From NCBI GenBank assembly GCA_965153355.1, contig OZ231127.1:100316001-100380000 (forward strand): a stretch of DNA of 64,000 bases. The letters are read 5' to 3'. The notes beneath the pieces were generated by a model. That model was not told the DNA's origin and ran no database searches. It saw only the letters and a list, made by a program, of their open reading frames with translations. This document shows positions 40,957 through 51,146 of the stretch, piece after piece. The stretch's first letter is position 1. Each line of letters opens with the position of its first letter. The position numbers and the translations under genes were made by a program. This DNA comes from Flaccisagitta enflata. Its lineage: Eukaryota; Chaetognatha; Sagittoidea; Aphragmophora.

Positions 40957-42690
40957 TGTGTAGGTGGATTTGGGTGGATTTAAAGGGTTTGTGAGGTTGT
41001 GGTGAAATATACTTTGTCGTCTGGCCTAAACAGGCACTGTGTAGGTGGATTTGGGTGGATTTAAAGGGTTTGTGAGGTTGTGGTGAAATATACTTCGTCA
41101 TATGGCATAAACAGGCACTGTGTAGGTGGATTTAAAGGGTTTGTGAGGTTGTGGTGAAATATACTTTGTCATATGGCCTAAACAGGCACTGTGTAGGTGG
41201 ATTTAAAGGGTTTGTGAGGTTGTGGTGAAATATATTTTGTTGTCTGGCCTAAACAGGCACTGTGTAGGTGGTTTTGGGTGGATTTAAAGGGTTTGTGAGG
41301 TTGTGGTGAAATATACTTTGTCGTCTGGCCTAAACAGGCACTGTGTAGGTGGTTTTGGGTGGATTTAAAGGGTTTGTGAGGTTGTGGTGAAATATACTTC
41401 ATCATATGGCATAAACAGGCACTGTGTAGGTGGATTTAAAGGGTTTGTGAGGTTGTGGTGAAATATACTTTGTCATATGGCCTAAACAGGCACTGTGTAG
41501 GTGGATTTAAAGGGTTTGTGAGGTTGTGGTGAAATATATTTTGTTGTCTGGCCTAAACAGGCACTGTGTAGGTGGTTTTGGGTGGATTTAAAGGGTTTGT
41601 GAGGTTGTGGTGAAATATACTTCGTCGTCTGGCCTAAACAGGCACTGTGTAGGTGGTTTTGGGTGGATTTAAAGGGTTTGTGAGGTTTTGGTGAAATATA
41701 CTTCGTCGTCTGGCCTAAACAGGCACTGTGTAGGTGGATTTGGGTGGATTTAAAGGGTTTATGAGGTTGTGGTGAAATATACTTCGACGTCCTAAACGAC
41801 GGCCTAAACAGGCACTGTGCCGTGTCTCCGGCCTTGTTTCTATAGCAATTAGCTTTTATGAGTAATTATGCAATTTTTTTATTAGTCTATAATCCAAATA
41901 ACTTTTTTACAATAATTACCCCTGTTATATCAATTCTAGATGAGATCTACTGTACACCCTGCTATGTCTGTCTGTCGGTCGGTCAGTTGGATGGTTGGCC
42001 AGTCCTCTTATTAGTAGCAGACATGCAACTCTATAAGAGCCATTGTCCGTCCGTCTGTCAATCTGTTTCTAAACAGGCACTGTGTAGGTGGATTTTGGTG
42101 GATTTAAGGGGTTTGTGAGCTTGTGGTGAAATATACTTCGTCGTTGTCTGGCCTAAACAGGCACCGTGTAGGTGGATTTGGGTGGATTTAAAGGGTTTAT
42201 GAGGTTGTGGTGAAATATACTTCGACATCCTAAACGCAGCCTAAACAGGCACTGTGCCGTGTCTCCGGCCTTGTTTCTATAGCAATTAGCTTTTGTGAGT
42301 AATTATGCAATTTTTTTATTAGTCTATAATCCAAATAACTTTTTTACAGTAATTACCCCTGTTATATCAATTCTAGATGAGATCTACTGTACACCCCGCT
42401 ATGTCCTTCTGTCGGTTGGTCAGTCGGTTGGTTGGCCAGTCCTCTTTTTAGTAGCAGACATGCAATTCTATAAGAGCTGTTGTCCGTCCGTCTGTTGATC
42501 CGTTTCTAAACAGGCACTGTGTAGGTGGATTTGGGTGGATTTAAGGGGTTTGTGAGCTTGTGGTGAAATATACTTCGTCGTTGTCTGGCCTAAACAGGCA
42601 CTGTGTAGGTGGATTTGGGTGTATTTAAAGGGTTTATGAGGTTGTGATGAAATATACTTCGACGTCCTAAACGACGGCCTAAACAGGCAC
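40957..42690. repeat. 81/71-bp satellite with 304-bp higher-order period
   Basis: Unit start AGGCACTGTGTAGGTGG; units are 81 bp, or 71 bp when GGGTGGATTT is missing. Starts at 41113, 41184 and 41255 recur exactly 304 bp later at 41417, 41488 and 41559, an 81-71-71-81 higher-order pattern. After about 41830 single units alternate with AAGGCC-like ends and a TAGTAGCAGACATGCAA-type segment (three ~425-bp copies to 42950). Mirrored at 54117-55850. Confidence 0.85.
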
Positions 42691-42949
42691 TGTGCCGTGT
42701 CTCCGGCCTTGTTTCTATAGCAATTAGCTTTTGTGAGTAATTATGCAATTTTTTTATTAGTCTATAATCTAAATACCTTTTTTACAATAATTACCCCTGT
42801 TATATCAATTCTAGATGAGATCTACTGTACACCCCGCTATGTCCGTCTGTAAGTCGGTCAGTCGGTTGGTTGGCCAGTCCTCTTTTTAGTAGCAGACATG
42901 CAACTCTATAAGAGCCGTTGTCCGCCCGTCTGTCGATCCGTTTGTCAGT

Positions 42950-45244
42950 CACCGTGTTGCCTAGCTGTGATAGGTAGTAAAAAATGACTCAGCATAGCGA
43001 CCTATTCTAGGGTGTTATATACACATAGACGGATGTTACTATATATGTGACAAAAAATTCTGTTGGGATTTTTTCGAGATAACACTGTAAAAAGTCATAA
43101 AATGCCGTAAAAATGCCATTTTTTTTAGTTACATGCGCTCAAAAATAGTGACTCGAGTCAGAAAATGATCAAACAATGTTAATTTTGTACTGAGACACAC
43201 TCATGCAACAACTCAGGTTAAGCAGACATCATTCAATATAATTTCATACCGTAAAATGCCGTAAAAATGGCATTTTTTACTATTTTGTGAATTTTATGGG
43301 CTCAAAAAGAGCGAGTCTAGTCAGAAAATGGTCAAACAATATTTAGTTGGTACTGAGACACACTCCTGCAAAAGTTCAAGTCAAGCAGACTTCCTCTCAT
43401 ATCAATTTTTGCCATAAAATGCCTCAAAATTGGCATTTTTAAGCACTTTTTGGGTGACACACTCCCATAAAGCACAACATTCACTTGAAAACTGCCAGAA
43501 AAATGGTCTTAGGGTTTAAGACAAACTTATATGAAAATTTTTTAAAATATAAAACTGATATTTAGTCTTTTTATTGTACCGTAAAAGGCCGTAATATGCC
43601 GTAAAACAGGAATTTTTTGTAGTTTTTTGTTTTTTTTTTTGCTCAAACAACTGCTCCACTTGTCAGTACTTATCAAAACAATGATGATTTGATGCTAAGA
43701 CACATTCATGCAAAAATTTTAATCAATTTGTTGTCATTTGGTGTTGCATCATGCCGTAAAAATGTCATTTAAATGGTATTTTTTAGCATTTTATGGGTGT
43801 TACTCTCTAATATAGCACAGCATTCACTCGATAACAGCCAGAAAATGGGTATTGGGGCGTAGGACATACTTATTTCAAGGTTTCAAAACAAAGTGTTTTG
43901 ATTGAGTCATGCTTGAAACCCATAAAATGCCGTAAAATGCTGGTTTAACGACAGTTTTACGGCATGATGTGACACTGAATGACAATAAATTGATTAAAAT
44001 TTTTGCATGAATGTGTCTTAGCATCAAATAATCATTGTTTTAATAACTTCTGACAAGTGGAGCAGTTGTTTAAGCAAAAAAAAAAACTAAAACTACAAAA
44101 AATTCCCATTTCACGGCATATTACAGCCCTAAGACCATTTTTCTGGCAGTTTTTGAGTGAATGTTATGCTTTATGGGAGTGTGTCACCCAAAAAATGCTT
44201 AAAAATGTTAATTTTACGGCATTTTATGGTGAAAAATGATGTGAGAAGATGTCTGCTTGACTAGACTCGCTCTTTTTAAGCCCATAAAATTCACAAAATA
44301 CAGGGTGAACATTGTCAAATGCAAAAAAGTATTAAGCTTTTACTTTTTGACGCTTCATCTTTATAACCTGGAATCATTTTTCTCTTATAGTAATATTCTT
44401 GACGTTTTTTGTGTTAAAATTTCATGGGTCTGAGTTGAATAGTTTGTTCAAAACATCAGTTTGAAGTAAACAGAATATTTACAGCTTGAGCTTGATTACT
44501 GACTTTTTTCATCTGGGCAGTTTCTTTTGGAATTGTTCTGATGTTAAAATGACTTAAGCCACAGATGCTACATTGGTCTTAAATGAAAGAGAGTCAAATT
44601 TTCTTCCATTTGAGACCAATCTGGGATTTATAGCTCAAGTGGTCTTCAAATGAGAGCAAATCAAAGAAAAACTTTCCAGTTTAGAGATGAAGATTTTGAG
44701 CTGAAAATGAGCTTTTTCTAGAAATTCCTCTTTTACTTCAATTTAATGTTGCGGACAGAGTATCCAACTTAGACCCACGAAATTTTGATACAAAAAACGT
44801 CAAACATAATACTTTAAGAGAAAAGTGATTCCAGGTCATGAAAATGAAGCAACTAAAAGCAAAAGCTTAATACTTTTTTGCATTTGACAATGTTCACACT
44901 GTAGTAAAAAATGCCATTTTTACGGCATTTTATGGCTTTTTACAGTATGAATTGATACTGAATGATGTCTGCTTGACTTGAGTTTTTGCATTAGGGTGTC
45001 TTCAGTACAAAATGAACATTATTTGACCATTTTCTGACTAGAGTCACTATTTTTGAGCGCATGTAACTAAAAAAATGACATTTTTATGGCATTTTACGTC
45101 ATTACACGGCGTTTTCTCGAAAAAATCCCAACAGAATTTTTTGTCACATATATAGTAACATCCGTCTAGGTGTATAAAACACCCTAGAATAGGTCGCTAT
45201 GCTGAGTCATTTTTTCCTACCTATCACAGCTAGGCAACACGGTG
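42950..45244. mobile_element. 2.3-kb foldback element, CAGT duplication (left arm copy)
   Basis: Ends CACCGTGTTGCCTAGC and GCTAGGCAACACGGTG, with CAGT on both sides. Inner arms carry many 'gccgtaaaa(a)tggcatttt' motifs, so it can fold on several scales. No ORF beyond 60 codons. A 601-bp element is nested at 44301-44901. The right-arm copy is 51559-53857 and the two differ by many substitutions and small indels. Confidence 0.82.
44301..44901. mobile_element. 601-bp TIR element with TA duplication, nested (Tc1/mariner-like)
   Basis: Ends CAGGGTGAACATTGTC and GACAATGTTCACACTG, arms about 160-170 bp, TA on both sides (44299-44300, 44902-44903). The uninterrupted site, CACAAAATAGTAAAAAATGCC, is present inverted at about 43273-43295 in the other arm of the host foldback. 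TA duplication and the CAG terminus fit Tc1/mariner-type miniature elements. No transposase. Confidence 0.8.
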
Positions 45245-45290
45245 CAGTCGGTCCATCGGTCCGTGAGCACGAGTTAAAAAGTGTGAAAAC

Positions 45291-45656
45291 ATGCATTTCC
45301 ACCCCTGTTCACCTATCCACAACTGGGATTGGCCGTGTATTTGGTCTTGTTACTTTATTGGCGTTTTTGAGCTTTTGAGCATCCTTTACGTCTATAAGGG
45401 TATGATCAGTCGAATGAAGCTCTATGGTACATGCATTAGACCACTCATTATCCTACAAATAACAAGTTTACTCAAAAGAATATGCCTACTAAGAACGGGG
45501 CCTGTCGAGTTAACAATAGATCTTTGGGATCATCTTGGTTACGCGTCATATTGTTTACTAACAAATCGTCGTCAAGGTTACAAAGGAACATTCCTTTCAA
45601 AAGCCGCATATCATCGCCAAACTTCCGACGAGCTTTGTAAGTTCTTTTTTTTTTAA
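45291..45656 (+). CDS. Uncharacterised ORF, possible exon with a strong splice donor
   Basis: A 121-codon frame, the longest between the satellite and the RPA-like exons. It reads through GAGCTTT followed by GTAAGT at 45637, a strong 5' splice site, so the coding part may end there. The first ~40 codons overlap repeat sequence and the real start is unknown. The residues 'PVELTIDLWDHLGYASYCLL' give no family I recognise. If spliced to 46099 it would not stay in frame in this reading, so it is not simply the first exon of the next gene. Mirrored unchanged at 51147-51512. Confidence 0.3.
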   Translation: MHFHPCSPIHNWDWPCIWSCYFIGVFELLSILYVYKGMISRMKLYGTCIRPLIILQITSLLKRICLLRTGPVELTIDLWDHLGYASYCLLTNRRQGYKGTFLSKAAYHRQTSDELCKFFFF

Positions 45657-45747
45657 CTTTTCATTTTAAACTCTCAACGCCGCTTTTATACCAATGCACA
45701 TTGAAAATAGTATGCATAAGTATACATGCACAGGCATACGGAAACAT

Positions 45748-45756
<9 letters not shown>

Positions 45757-45791
<35 letters not shown>
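45757..45791. repeat. (CA)n microsatellite
   Basis: About 17 CA units; mirrored as (TG)n at 51012-51046 with the same length. Confidence 0.9.
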
Positions 45792-45797
<6 letters not shown>

Positions 45798-46107
45798 CTT
45801 TAAAGTTAATTATGCATCTATTCGTATTTTGACTGTTCTCTTGTCAGTTTATCTGTTACGTAAAACAGGGAGCTAATCCCGAAATTGTTTTGAATTGCTT
45901 GGTATTGCTCGGGGTTGCTTGGGGTTGCTTTGAATTGATCTTATTGTTGTTATTATTCATATTGTGGTCATTGTTTTTAACAATGCTACCCAGAGCAACT
46001 CCGAGCTCACTTGAGTAACCCTGAGCAAATCAGGAGTGTTTTACTCACTAAATCAACAAACTAATTGGCCCAAAATTAATGTTGAATTTTTATTTCAGCT
46101 AATCAGA

Positions 46108-48091
46108 ATGAAAATTAAAACAAAATTCCTTCTGATTTTGTTCGCTTCAATGACGAATTGCAGACCTTTGACCCAAGATAGGTCTGATCCAAAAAGCAAT
46201 GGTTTTGTTCCAAAGGTTGGTAGTTATTGTTAAATTCATAGTGTTGTTCAAACAGATAACTGCACATTGGTAATCCACCAATATTGAGTCAAATAGAGTT
46301 ATTATTACCACAGGTCTTTATGTTTGTCAATGTAGCAGGGCTAAACTAATCCTGCAATTTTCAGGTTAAGCTACCATGGTTCGTCTGGTGGGCAATTTAT
46401 ACTATCGTGATCTCAGCTACTATCATGGTACTTTGTCAGATCAAAGATTTGGAAAAAAAACCTTCAAAGTTTTCAATAATTGGTAAGTAACATGTTCACG
46501 TCTCGTAATGATATATGTAATGAAGACATGTTAAGAGTATGAGAAAATTGTTTGCTGTTTATGTTCTGGATGCATTTGAGCTCTAATTGATAAATCACAC
46601 TTTTGCTCAGGAAAAGTTACAAACAAGAGTGGGAAGAAAAAACTGCGAAGCAATGGCTTTTATTTTTCATTCATTGTGCAAGACCAATCATCACAAATGC
46701 GAGTAAGAGCAAGAGCACCCATACATTTATCATTTATTTATGAGTCTGCACAAAGAATTGCGAAAAGAACCTATCATGCTTTCACATGATAAAAACCTTT
46801 TGCCTATTGATAAACCCAATCCTATGCATACAAACATATAGAGTTGCGAGTTAGCAAATGAAAAAATGTTGGTCACTTGAAATCCATAAAGGTATGTTAA
46901 ACCTGCCAATGAGAAAACAATGGCTGTCAAAATTTGCATAATACCAGTAATGGCGGCTGTCGCCGTGAGGAAAAAAGTCGTAAGCATTAGTCACTTTTCA
47001 CCATCTCAGTCACTGAAATTTTGTTAGATCAAATCAAAAGCAATTGTATGTATTGATTGCACTGAAAATCAGAGAAAAATAGGACTGAGCCAAATGAGCT
47101 AGATGAGCTAAAATAATCAAAATGATTCAACCAGACAACCAGCTTTGCTCACTGACATGCTTTCTTGTATTTGCATGCTTAAATCAAAACATTAATCTAT
47201 TTATCCTGTTTAAAATCAGAGAAAGCTAAATGAGCTAAATGAGCTAGAATACTTGAAAACGCCTTCACAGATGAGCAGCTCTGCTCACTGACATGTTTTT
47301 TTATTTGCTTGCTTAAACAAGTTTAAAAATATTCATTCATTTATCATATTTGAAATCAGAAAGAACAGACTGAGCTGAGTTAGCTAAATGAGCTGAAATG
47401 CTCAAAAACGCCCTCACAGATGAGCAGCTGTGCTCATAAACATGTTTTCTTGTATTTGCATGCTCAAACGAACATAAATACACTCTTTTATTGATCCTAC
47501 ACAAAATCGTAAAAAATCAAAAAAAATTTCATTCGAATTTTTCATAAATAAATCTTTAAAAAATCATAGCGCGAAAAATTTTTGTCGTAGAGCATTCTGC
47601 TTGGTGCCAAATAAAAGAGAATTATCAAATTTACTTACCCTATCAATTTCATTGGAGGCCCCAATCGGTCGGTGGAGATGCGCAACTTTTCTATAAGAAA
47701 ATGAAAACCCTGTTTCTCTTGAATATGTCAAAAAGTCAAAGACTGACCTCGACTTTTTTCCCGATTACATCAGGTGGCTGCCTTTGACAAGTATTGCAAC
47801 AAATTTTTTGATGTGATTCAAGAAAATTCCTACGTAAAAATTGAAAATGGTTTGTTACAGGAGAACAAGTAAGTAATAACAACTTATAATAATCAAAAGT
47901 AAACTTTGACAAAACAAGGCCAACACCTTACAGTCGCGTGCGGTTGTTAAGACCATTAGACCAAAAGACTAAAAGACTAAAAGACTAAAAAACCAAGACT
48001 AAGAGACTAAATGTAAATTGACTTAAATCTACTTTAAAATGACTTAAACTAACTTGAAATAGCATAAAACGACAAAAAAAAGCAAAGTGTT

Positions 48092-48137
<46 letters not shown>

Positions 48138-48669
48138 GGACAGAGTAGGTTGTAGAGTCGCGGGCACGCAACTAAAAAGATTCTTCAATTTGAGTGACAA
48201 ATAAATCGACTAACAGACAGACAGAATCAAATATGGAGCAATCCCGAGTATCTCCAGGGGTTTGATTTACCCCAGATTACGGGGTGTGGAGATGCTATGG
48301 CTATTTCAACCATCAGACGGACTGAGAGCAAGAATGAACAAATAAACAGACTGACAGTCACAGATAAAGTGCGAGTCAATCTTATAAGAAAATGAAAACC
48401 ATGATATTCTGAAACATGTAAAGAAGTCGAAAACTGACTTTTTTCCGATCATGATCGCATTCAGATACAAAATAACGTCTCATGCCATGGAACTGCATTT
48501 GGACTATGAAAGTAAAGTTGAAGTTGTTGATAATGTTGATTATGAAATCAATGTGGAATGGGTGAAACTAAATGAAATTGATTTCAAGAACAACATTATC
48601 AGAATTCAACTTTACTATAAACAAATGCATGTTTCATGGCATGGGCCAGCCTGCTATCTGAATACGTAA
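46108..48669 (+). CDS. Spliced gene for an RPA70-type OB-fold single-strand-DNA-binding protein
   Basis: Five exons fit GT-AG rules and phase: 46108-46215, 46365-46482, 46611-46702, 47774-47868 and 48465 to a stop at 48667-48669 (or donor GTAAAT at 48666). From exon 2 onward the product reads I-K-D-L, 'SIIGKVTNKS', 'GFYFSFIVQDQ', 'MRVAAFDKYCNKFF', 'ENGLLQ', 'KYKITSHAMEL', the strand order of RPA70 DNA-binding domain A (GRVTNKS, F-S-L-x-x-x-D, I-R-x-x-A-F, K-F-F). The domain spans three introns with all phases matching (1, 0, 2), which chance would not give. Upstream residues form a signal-like and membrane-like stretch. The true start may instead be the ATG at 46425, giving a protein that begins at domain A. 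No second OB fold is found, so it is truncated or continues in unseen exons. Plant and some animal Helitrons carry RPA-like genes; the Helitron-type ORFs lie 7.6 kb upstream on the same strand. Confidence 0.72.
46730..46987 (-). CDS. Uncharacterised 85-residue hydrophobic ORF, antisense in intron 3
   Basis: Two hydrophobic segments (about residues 13-35 and 43-62) could span a membrane. Its first codons coincide with the conserved repeat end (GGCGACAGCCGCC), and the same residues TATAAITGI would be read at 28757-28785, where the frame is not kept. It lies inside an intron of the RPA-like gene on the other strand. I consider it a weak candidate; it exists twice only because the arms are copies. 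Confidence 0.2.
   Translation of the reverse strand: MLTTFFLTATAAITGIMQILTAIVFSLAGLTYLYGFQVTNIFSFANSQLYMFVCIGLGLSIGKRFLSCESMIGSFRNSLCRLINK
46944..47480 (-). repeat. ~150-bp tandem repeat, copy 2 (ends CCGCCATTACTGG at 46944)
   Basis: About three units with CACAGATGAGCAGCT, GCTCACTGACATG and AAATGAGCTAAATGAGCT, in the reverse orientation to 28490-28780. Perfect mirror identity with the right arm stops inside this repeat, near 47003. Confidence 0.7.
47605..47773. repeat. Repeat forming the 3' end of intron 3
   Basis: The last ~85 bases of intron 3 ('ataagaaaatgaaaacc', 'aagtcaaagactgac', 'cttttttcccgat', 'acatcag') match the last ~85 bases of intron 4 (48380-48464). The adjoining 'cctatcaatttcattggaggcc' is inverted at 16939-16986. 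Confidence 0.65.
47917..48178 (-). repeat. AAGGCC/AGTCGCG family copy inside intron 4, with (CAGA)n
   Basis: AACAAGGCCAACACC and TCGCGTGCGG at the left; (GACTAAAA)n and (CAGA)n tracts (48093-48138) in the middle; GTAGAGTCGCGGGCACGCAACTAAAAAG at the right, a mutated form of the hairpin end. A separate small gene-free stretch with GACAGACAG follows to 48360. Confidence 0.7.
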
Positions 48670-49439
48670 ATGAAAAAAGCATTATCAGCACTTCTTACAT
48701 GTTTCCGTCCCATGGTTTTCCTTTTCTTATAGGATCAGCTCGCAATATCAGTGATATCAGTCTATTTATTTGTTCATTCTTACTTAATCACAATGGTTTA
48801 ATAACCATAGCATCTCACACCCACTGAAACTACTCAGTTGCTCAATATTTATTCTATCTGTATTGATCATTTGCATAGGTAAAGATCTTTTGGTGCGGCC
48901 TGACTGGCTGCAATCAAAAGTCGCTGCCTGGCACTGCTGCGTTTTATTTCAGATTAGTTGAGTCATTTTAGTGGATACACGGTCCACATTTGGTGCTGGT
49001 GGCAGGATTTGGTCATGGACATAACATCCGTACACGAATATACGCAGCTTGGCCTTGTTTTGTCAAAGTTTGTTTTGATTATTATAAGTTGTTATTACTT
49101 ACTGGATTCACCTAACAAACCATTTGCAGGCGATCACATCCGAATTGTTGTAAAAACCACCGATATGTGGAAAAATCGAAGATTTTGTTATATTCGGAAG
49201 GAAACAGGGGCCTATTCCTCTTATAGAAAAGTGCTGTCTCCACCGACGTGGGGCCTCAATGAAATTGATAAGTATCATTGATAATTCTCTTTTGTGGCAT
49301 AACAAACTCTGTTTAAAAATTTTAAACTATATTTTTAAGGTATTTATAAAAAGAATTCGAATGTACGATTTTACGATTTTGTGTAGGATCAGCAAAGAGT
49401 ATTTATGACCCGTTTGTATCTATACAGAAAATATGTTAT

Positions 49440-49859
49440 GGCACAACTGCTTCATCTGTGAGAGCATTTCAACTCATTTAACTAACTCAAACTAATCTGT
49501 TCAAATATGATAAATGAATGAATATTTTTAAACTTGTTTAAGCAAGCAAATAAAAAACATGTCAGTGAGCAGAGCCATCACTACGAAAGCGATTTTCAAT
49601 GTTCTTCATTTGCTCATTGCTCTCTGATTTTAAACAGGATAAATAGATAATGTTCGATTTAAACATCTGCTACAAAACATGTCGTAATAACTATTTGTCT
49701 GGTGAATCATTTGATGTGCTCATCTATGCATTTTCTCTGATTTCAGTGCAATCAGCCATACAATTGCTGTTGATCTGTAGATTTCTGGAGACAAAAGCAT
49801 GGTGAAAAGTGACTAATGCTTACGACTTTTTTCCTCACGGCGACAGCCGCCATTACTGG
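49440..49859 (+). repeat. ~150-bp tandem repeat, copy 3 (ends CCGCCATTACTGG at 49859)
   Basis: About two diverged units including TTCATCTGTGAGAGCATTTC and CATGTCAGTGAGCAGAGCC, facing copy 2 across the spacer. The last ~60 bp are identical to copy 2; the rest is not. Confidence 0.7.
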
Positions 49860-50100
49860 TATTATGCAAATTTTGACAGCCATTGTTTTCTCATTGGCAG
49901 GTTTAACATACCTTTATGGATTTCAAGTGACCAACATTTTTTCATTTGCTAACTCGCAACTCTATATGTTTGTATGCATAGGATTGGGTTTATCAATAGG
50001 CAAAAGGTTTTTATCATGTGAAAGCATGATAGGTTCTTTTCGCAATTCTTTGTGCAGACTCATAAATAAATGATAAATGTATGGGTGCTCTTGCTCTTAC

Positions 50101-50695
50101 TCGCATTTGTGATGATTGGTCTTGCACAATGAATGAAAAATAAAAGCCATTGCTTCGCAGTTTTTTCTTCCCACTCTTGTTTGTAACTTTTCCTGAGCAA
50201 AAGTGTGATTTATCAATTAGAGCTCAAATGCATCCAGAACATAAACAGCAAACAATTTTCTCATACTCTTAACATGTCTTCATTACATATATCATTACGA
50301 GACGTGAACATGTTACTTACCAATTATTGAAAACTTTGAAGGTTTTTTTTCCAAATCTTTGATCTGACAAAGTACCATGATAGTAGCTGAGATCACGATA
50401 GTATAAATTGCCCACCAGACGAACCATGGTAGCTTAACCTGAAAATTGCAGGATTAGTTTAGCCCTGCTACATTGACAAACATAAAGACCTGTGGTAATA
50501 ATAACTCTATTTGACTCAATATTGGTGGATTACCAATGTGCAGTTATCTGTTTGAACAACACTATGAATTTAACAATAACTACCAACCTTTGGAACAAAA
50601 CCATTGCTTTTTGGATCAGACCTATCTTGGGTCAAAGGTCTGCAATTCGTCATTGAAGCGAACAAAATCAGAAGGAATTTTGTTTTAATTTTCAT
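50101..50695 (-). pseudogene. RPA-like gene, truncated second copy (exons 1-3 only)
   Basis: Exons 50588-50695, 50321-50438 and 50101-50192 mirror exons 1-3 with identical splice sites. Where exon 4 should lie (about 48935-49240, minus strand) the sequence has degenerated: it keeps a GTGG start, a 'gatgtgat' block, ATGGTTTGTTA and a GTAAGTAATAAC donor but not the reading frame. No exon 5 equivalent exists. The OB fold cannot be completed on this side. Confidence 0.7.
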
Positions 50696-51005
50696 TCTGA
50701 TTAGCTGAAATAAAAATTCAACATTAATTTTGGGCCAATTAGTTTGTTGATTTAGTGAGTAAAACACTCCTGATTTGCTCAGGGTTACTCAAGTGAGCTC
50801 GGAGTTGCTCTGGGTAGCATTGTTAAAAACAATGACCACAATATGAATAATAACAACAATAAGATCAATTCAAAGCAACCCCAAGCAACCCCGAGCAATA
50901 CCAAGCAATTCAAAACAATTTCGGGATTAGCTCCCTGTTTTACGTAACAGATAAACTGACAAGAGAACAGTCAAAATACGAATAGATGCATAATTAACTT
51001 TAAAG

Positions 51006-51055
<50 letters not shown>

Positions 51056-51146
51056 ATGTTTCCGTATGCCTGTGCATGTATACTTATGCATACTATTTTC
51101 AATGTGCATTGGTATAAAAGCGGCGTTGAGAGTTTAAAATGAAAAG

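Larger units (their letters stand above)
32807..47003 (+). repeat. Giant inverted repeat, left arm (visible part)
   Basis: Every feature here is mirrored at 49800-64000. ORF ends give x+x'=96807 from 32807 to about 42950, and 96803 from about 45240 to 47003. The encoded proteins are the same residue for residue in the frames compared. Only the stretch 42.85-45.24 kb shows clear divergence between arms. The outer end lies beyond the window's right edge, so the arm may extend left of 32807. Confidence 0.95.
47004..49799. other. Spacer of the giant palindrome
   Basis: About 2.8 kb. Its outer parts (47004-47940 and 49030-49799) are still mirror images but strongly diverged, for example 'acaaaacaaggcc' and 'tgttattacttac' blocks in inverted order. 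The middle, about 47950-49030, is not symmetric and holds exon 5 of the RPA-like gene. From 48670 to 49440 I find no further convincing exon. Confidence 0.7.

Noticed and set aside
40957-42690. CRISPR-like array
   Set aside because: Units are contiguous or nested satellites without unique spacers, and the DNA is eukaryotic.
46108-46424. Signal peptide and membrane anchor as real parts of the RPA-like protein
   Set aside because: In-frame but contrary to the expected nuclear role; an ATG at 46425 gives a protein starting at the OB fold. I keep the longer model only as the maximal open reading.
48636-48827. Further RPA exon after 48733 (good acceptor TTCTTATAG)
   Set aside because: Joining in the required phase meets a stop within eight codons, and the open phase shows no OB-fold pattern.
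49816-50073. Confident membrane-protein gene (85 residues)
   Set aside because: Begins inside a dispersed repeat end, has no homologue I recognise and is duplicated only as part of the arm.
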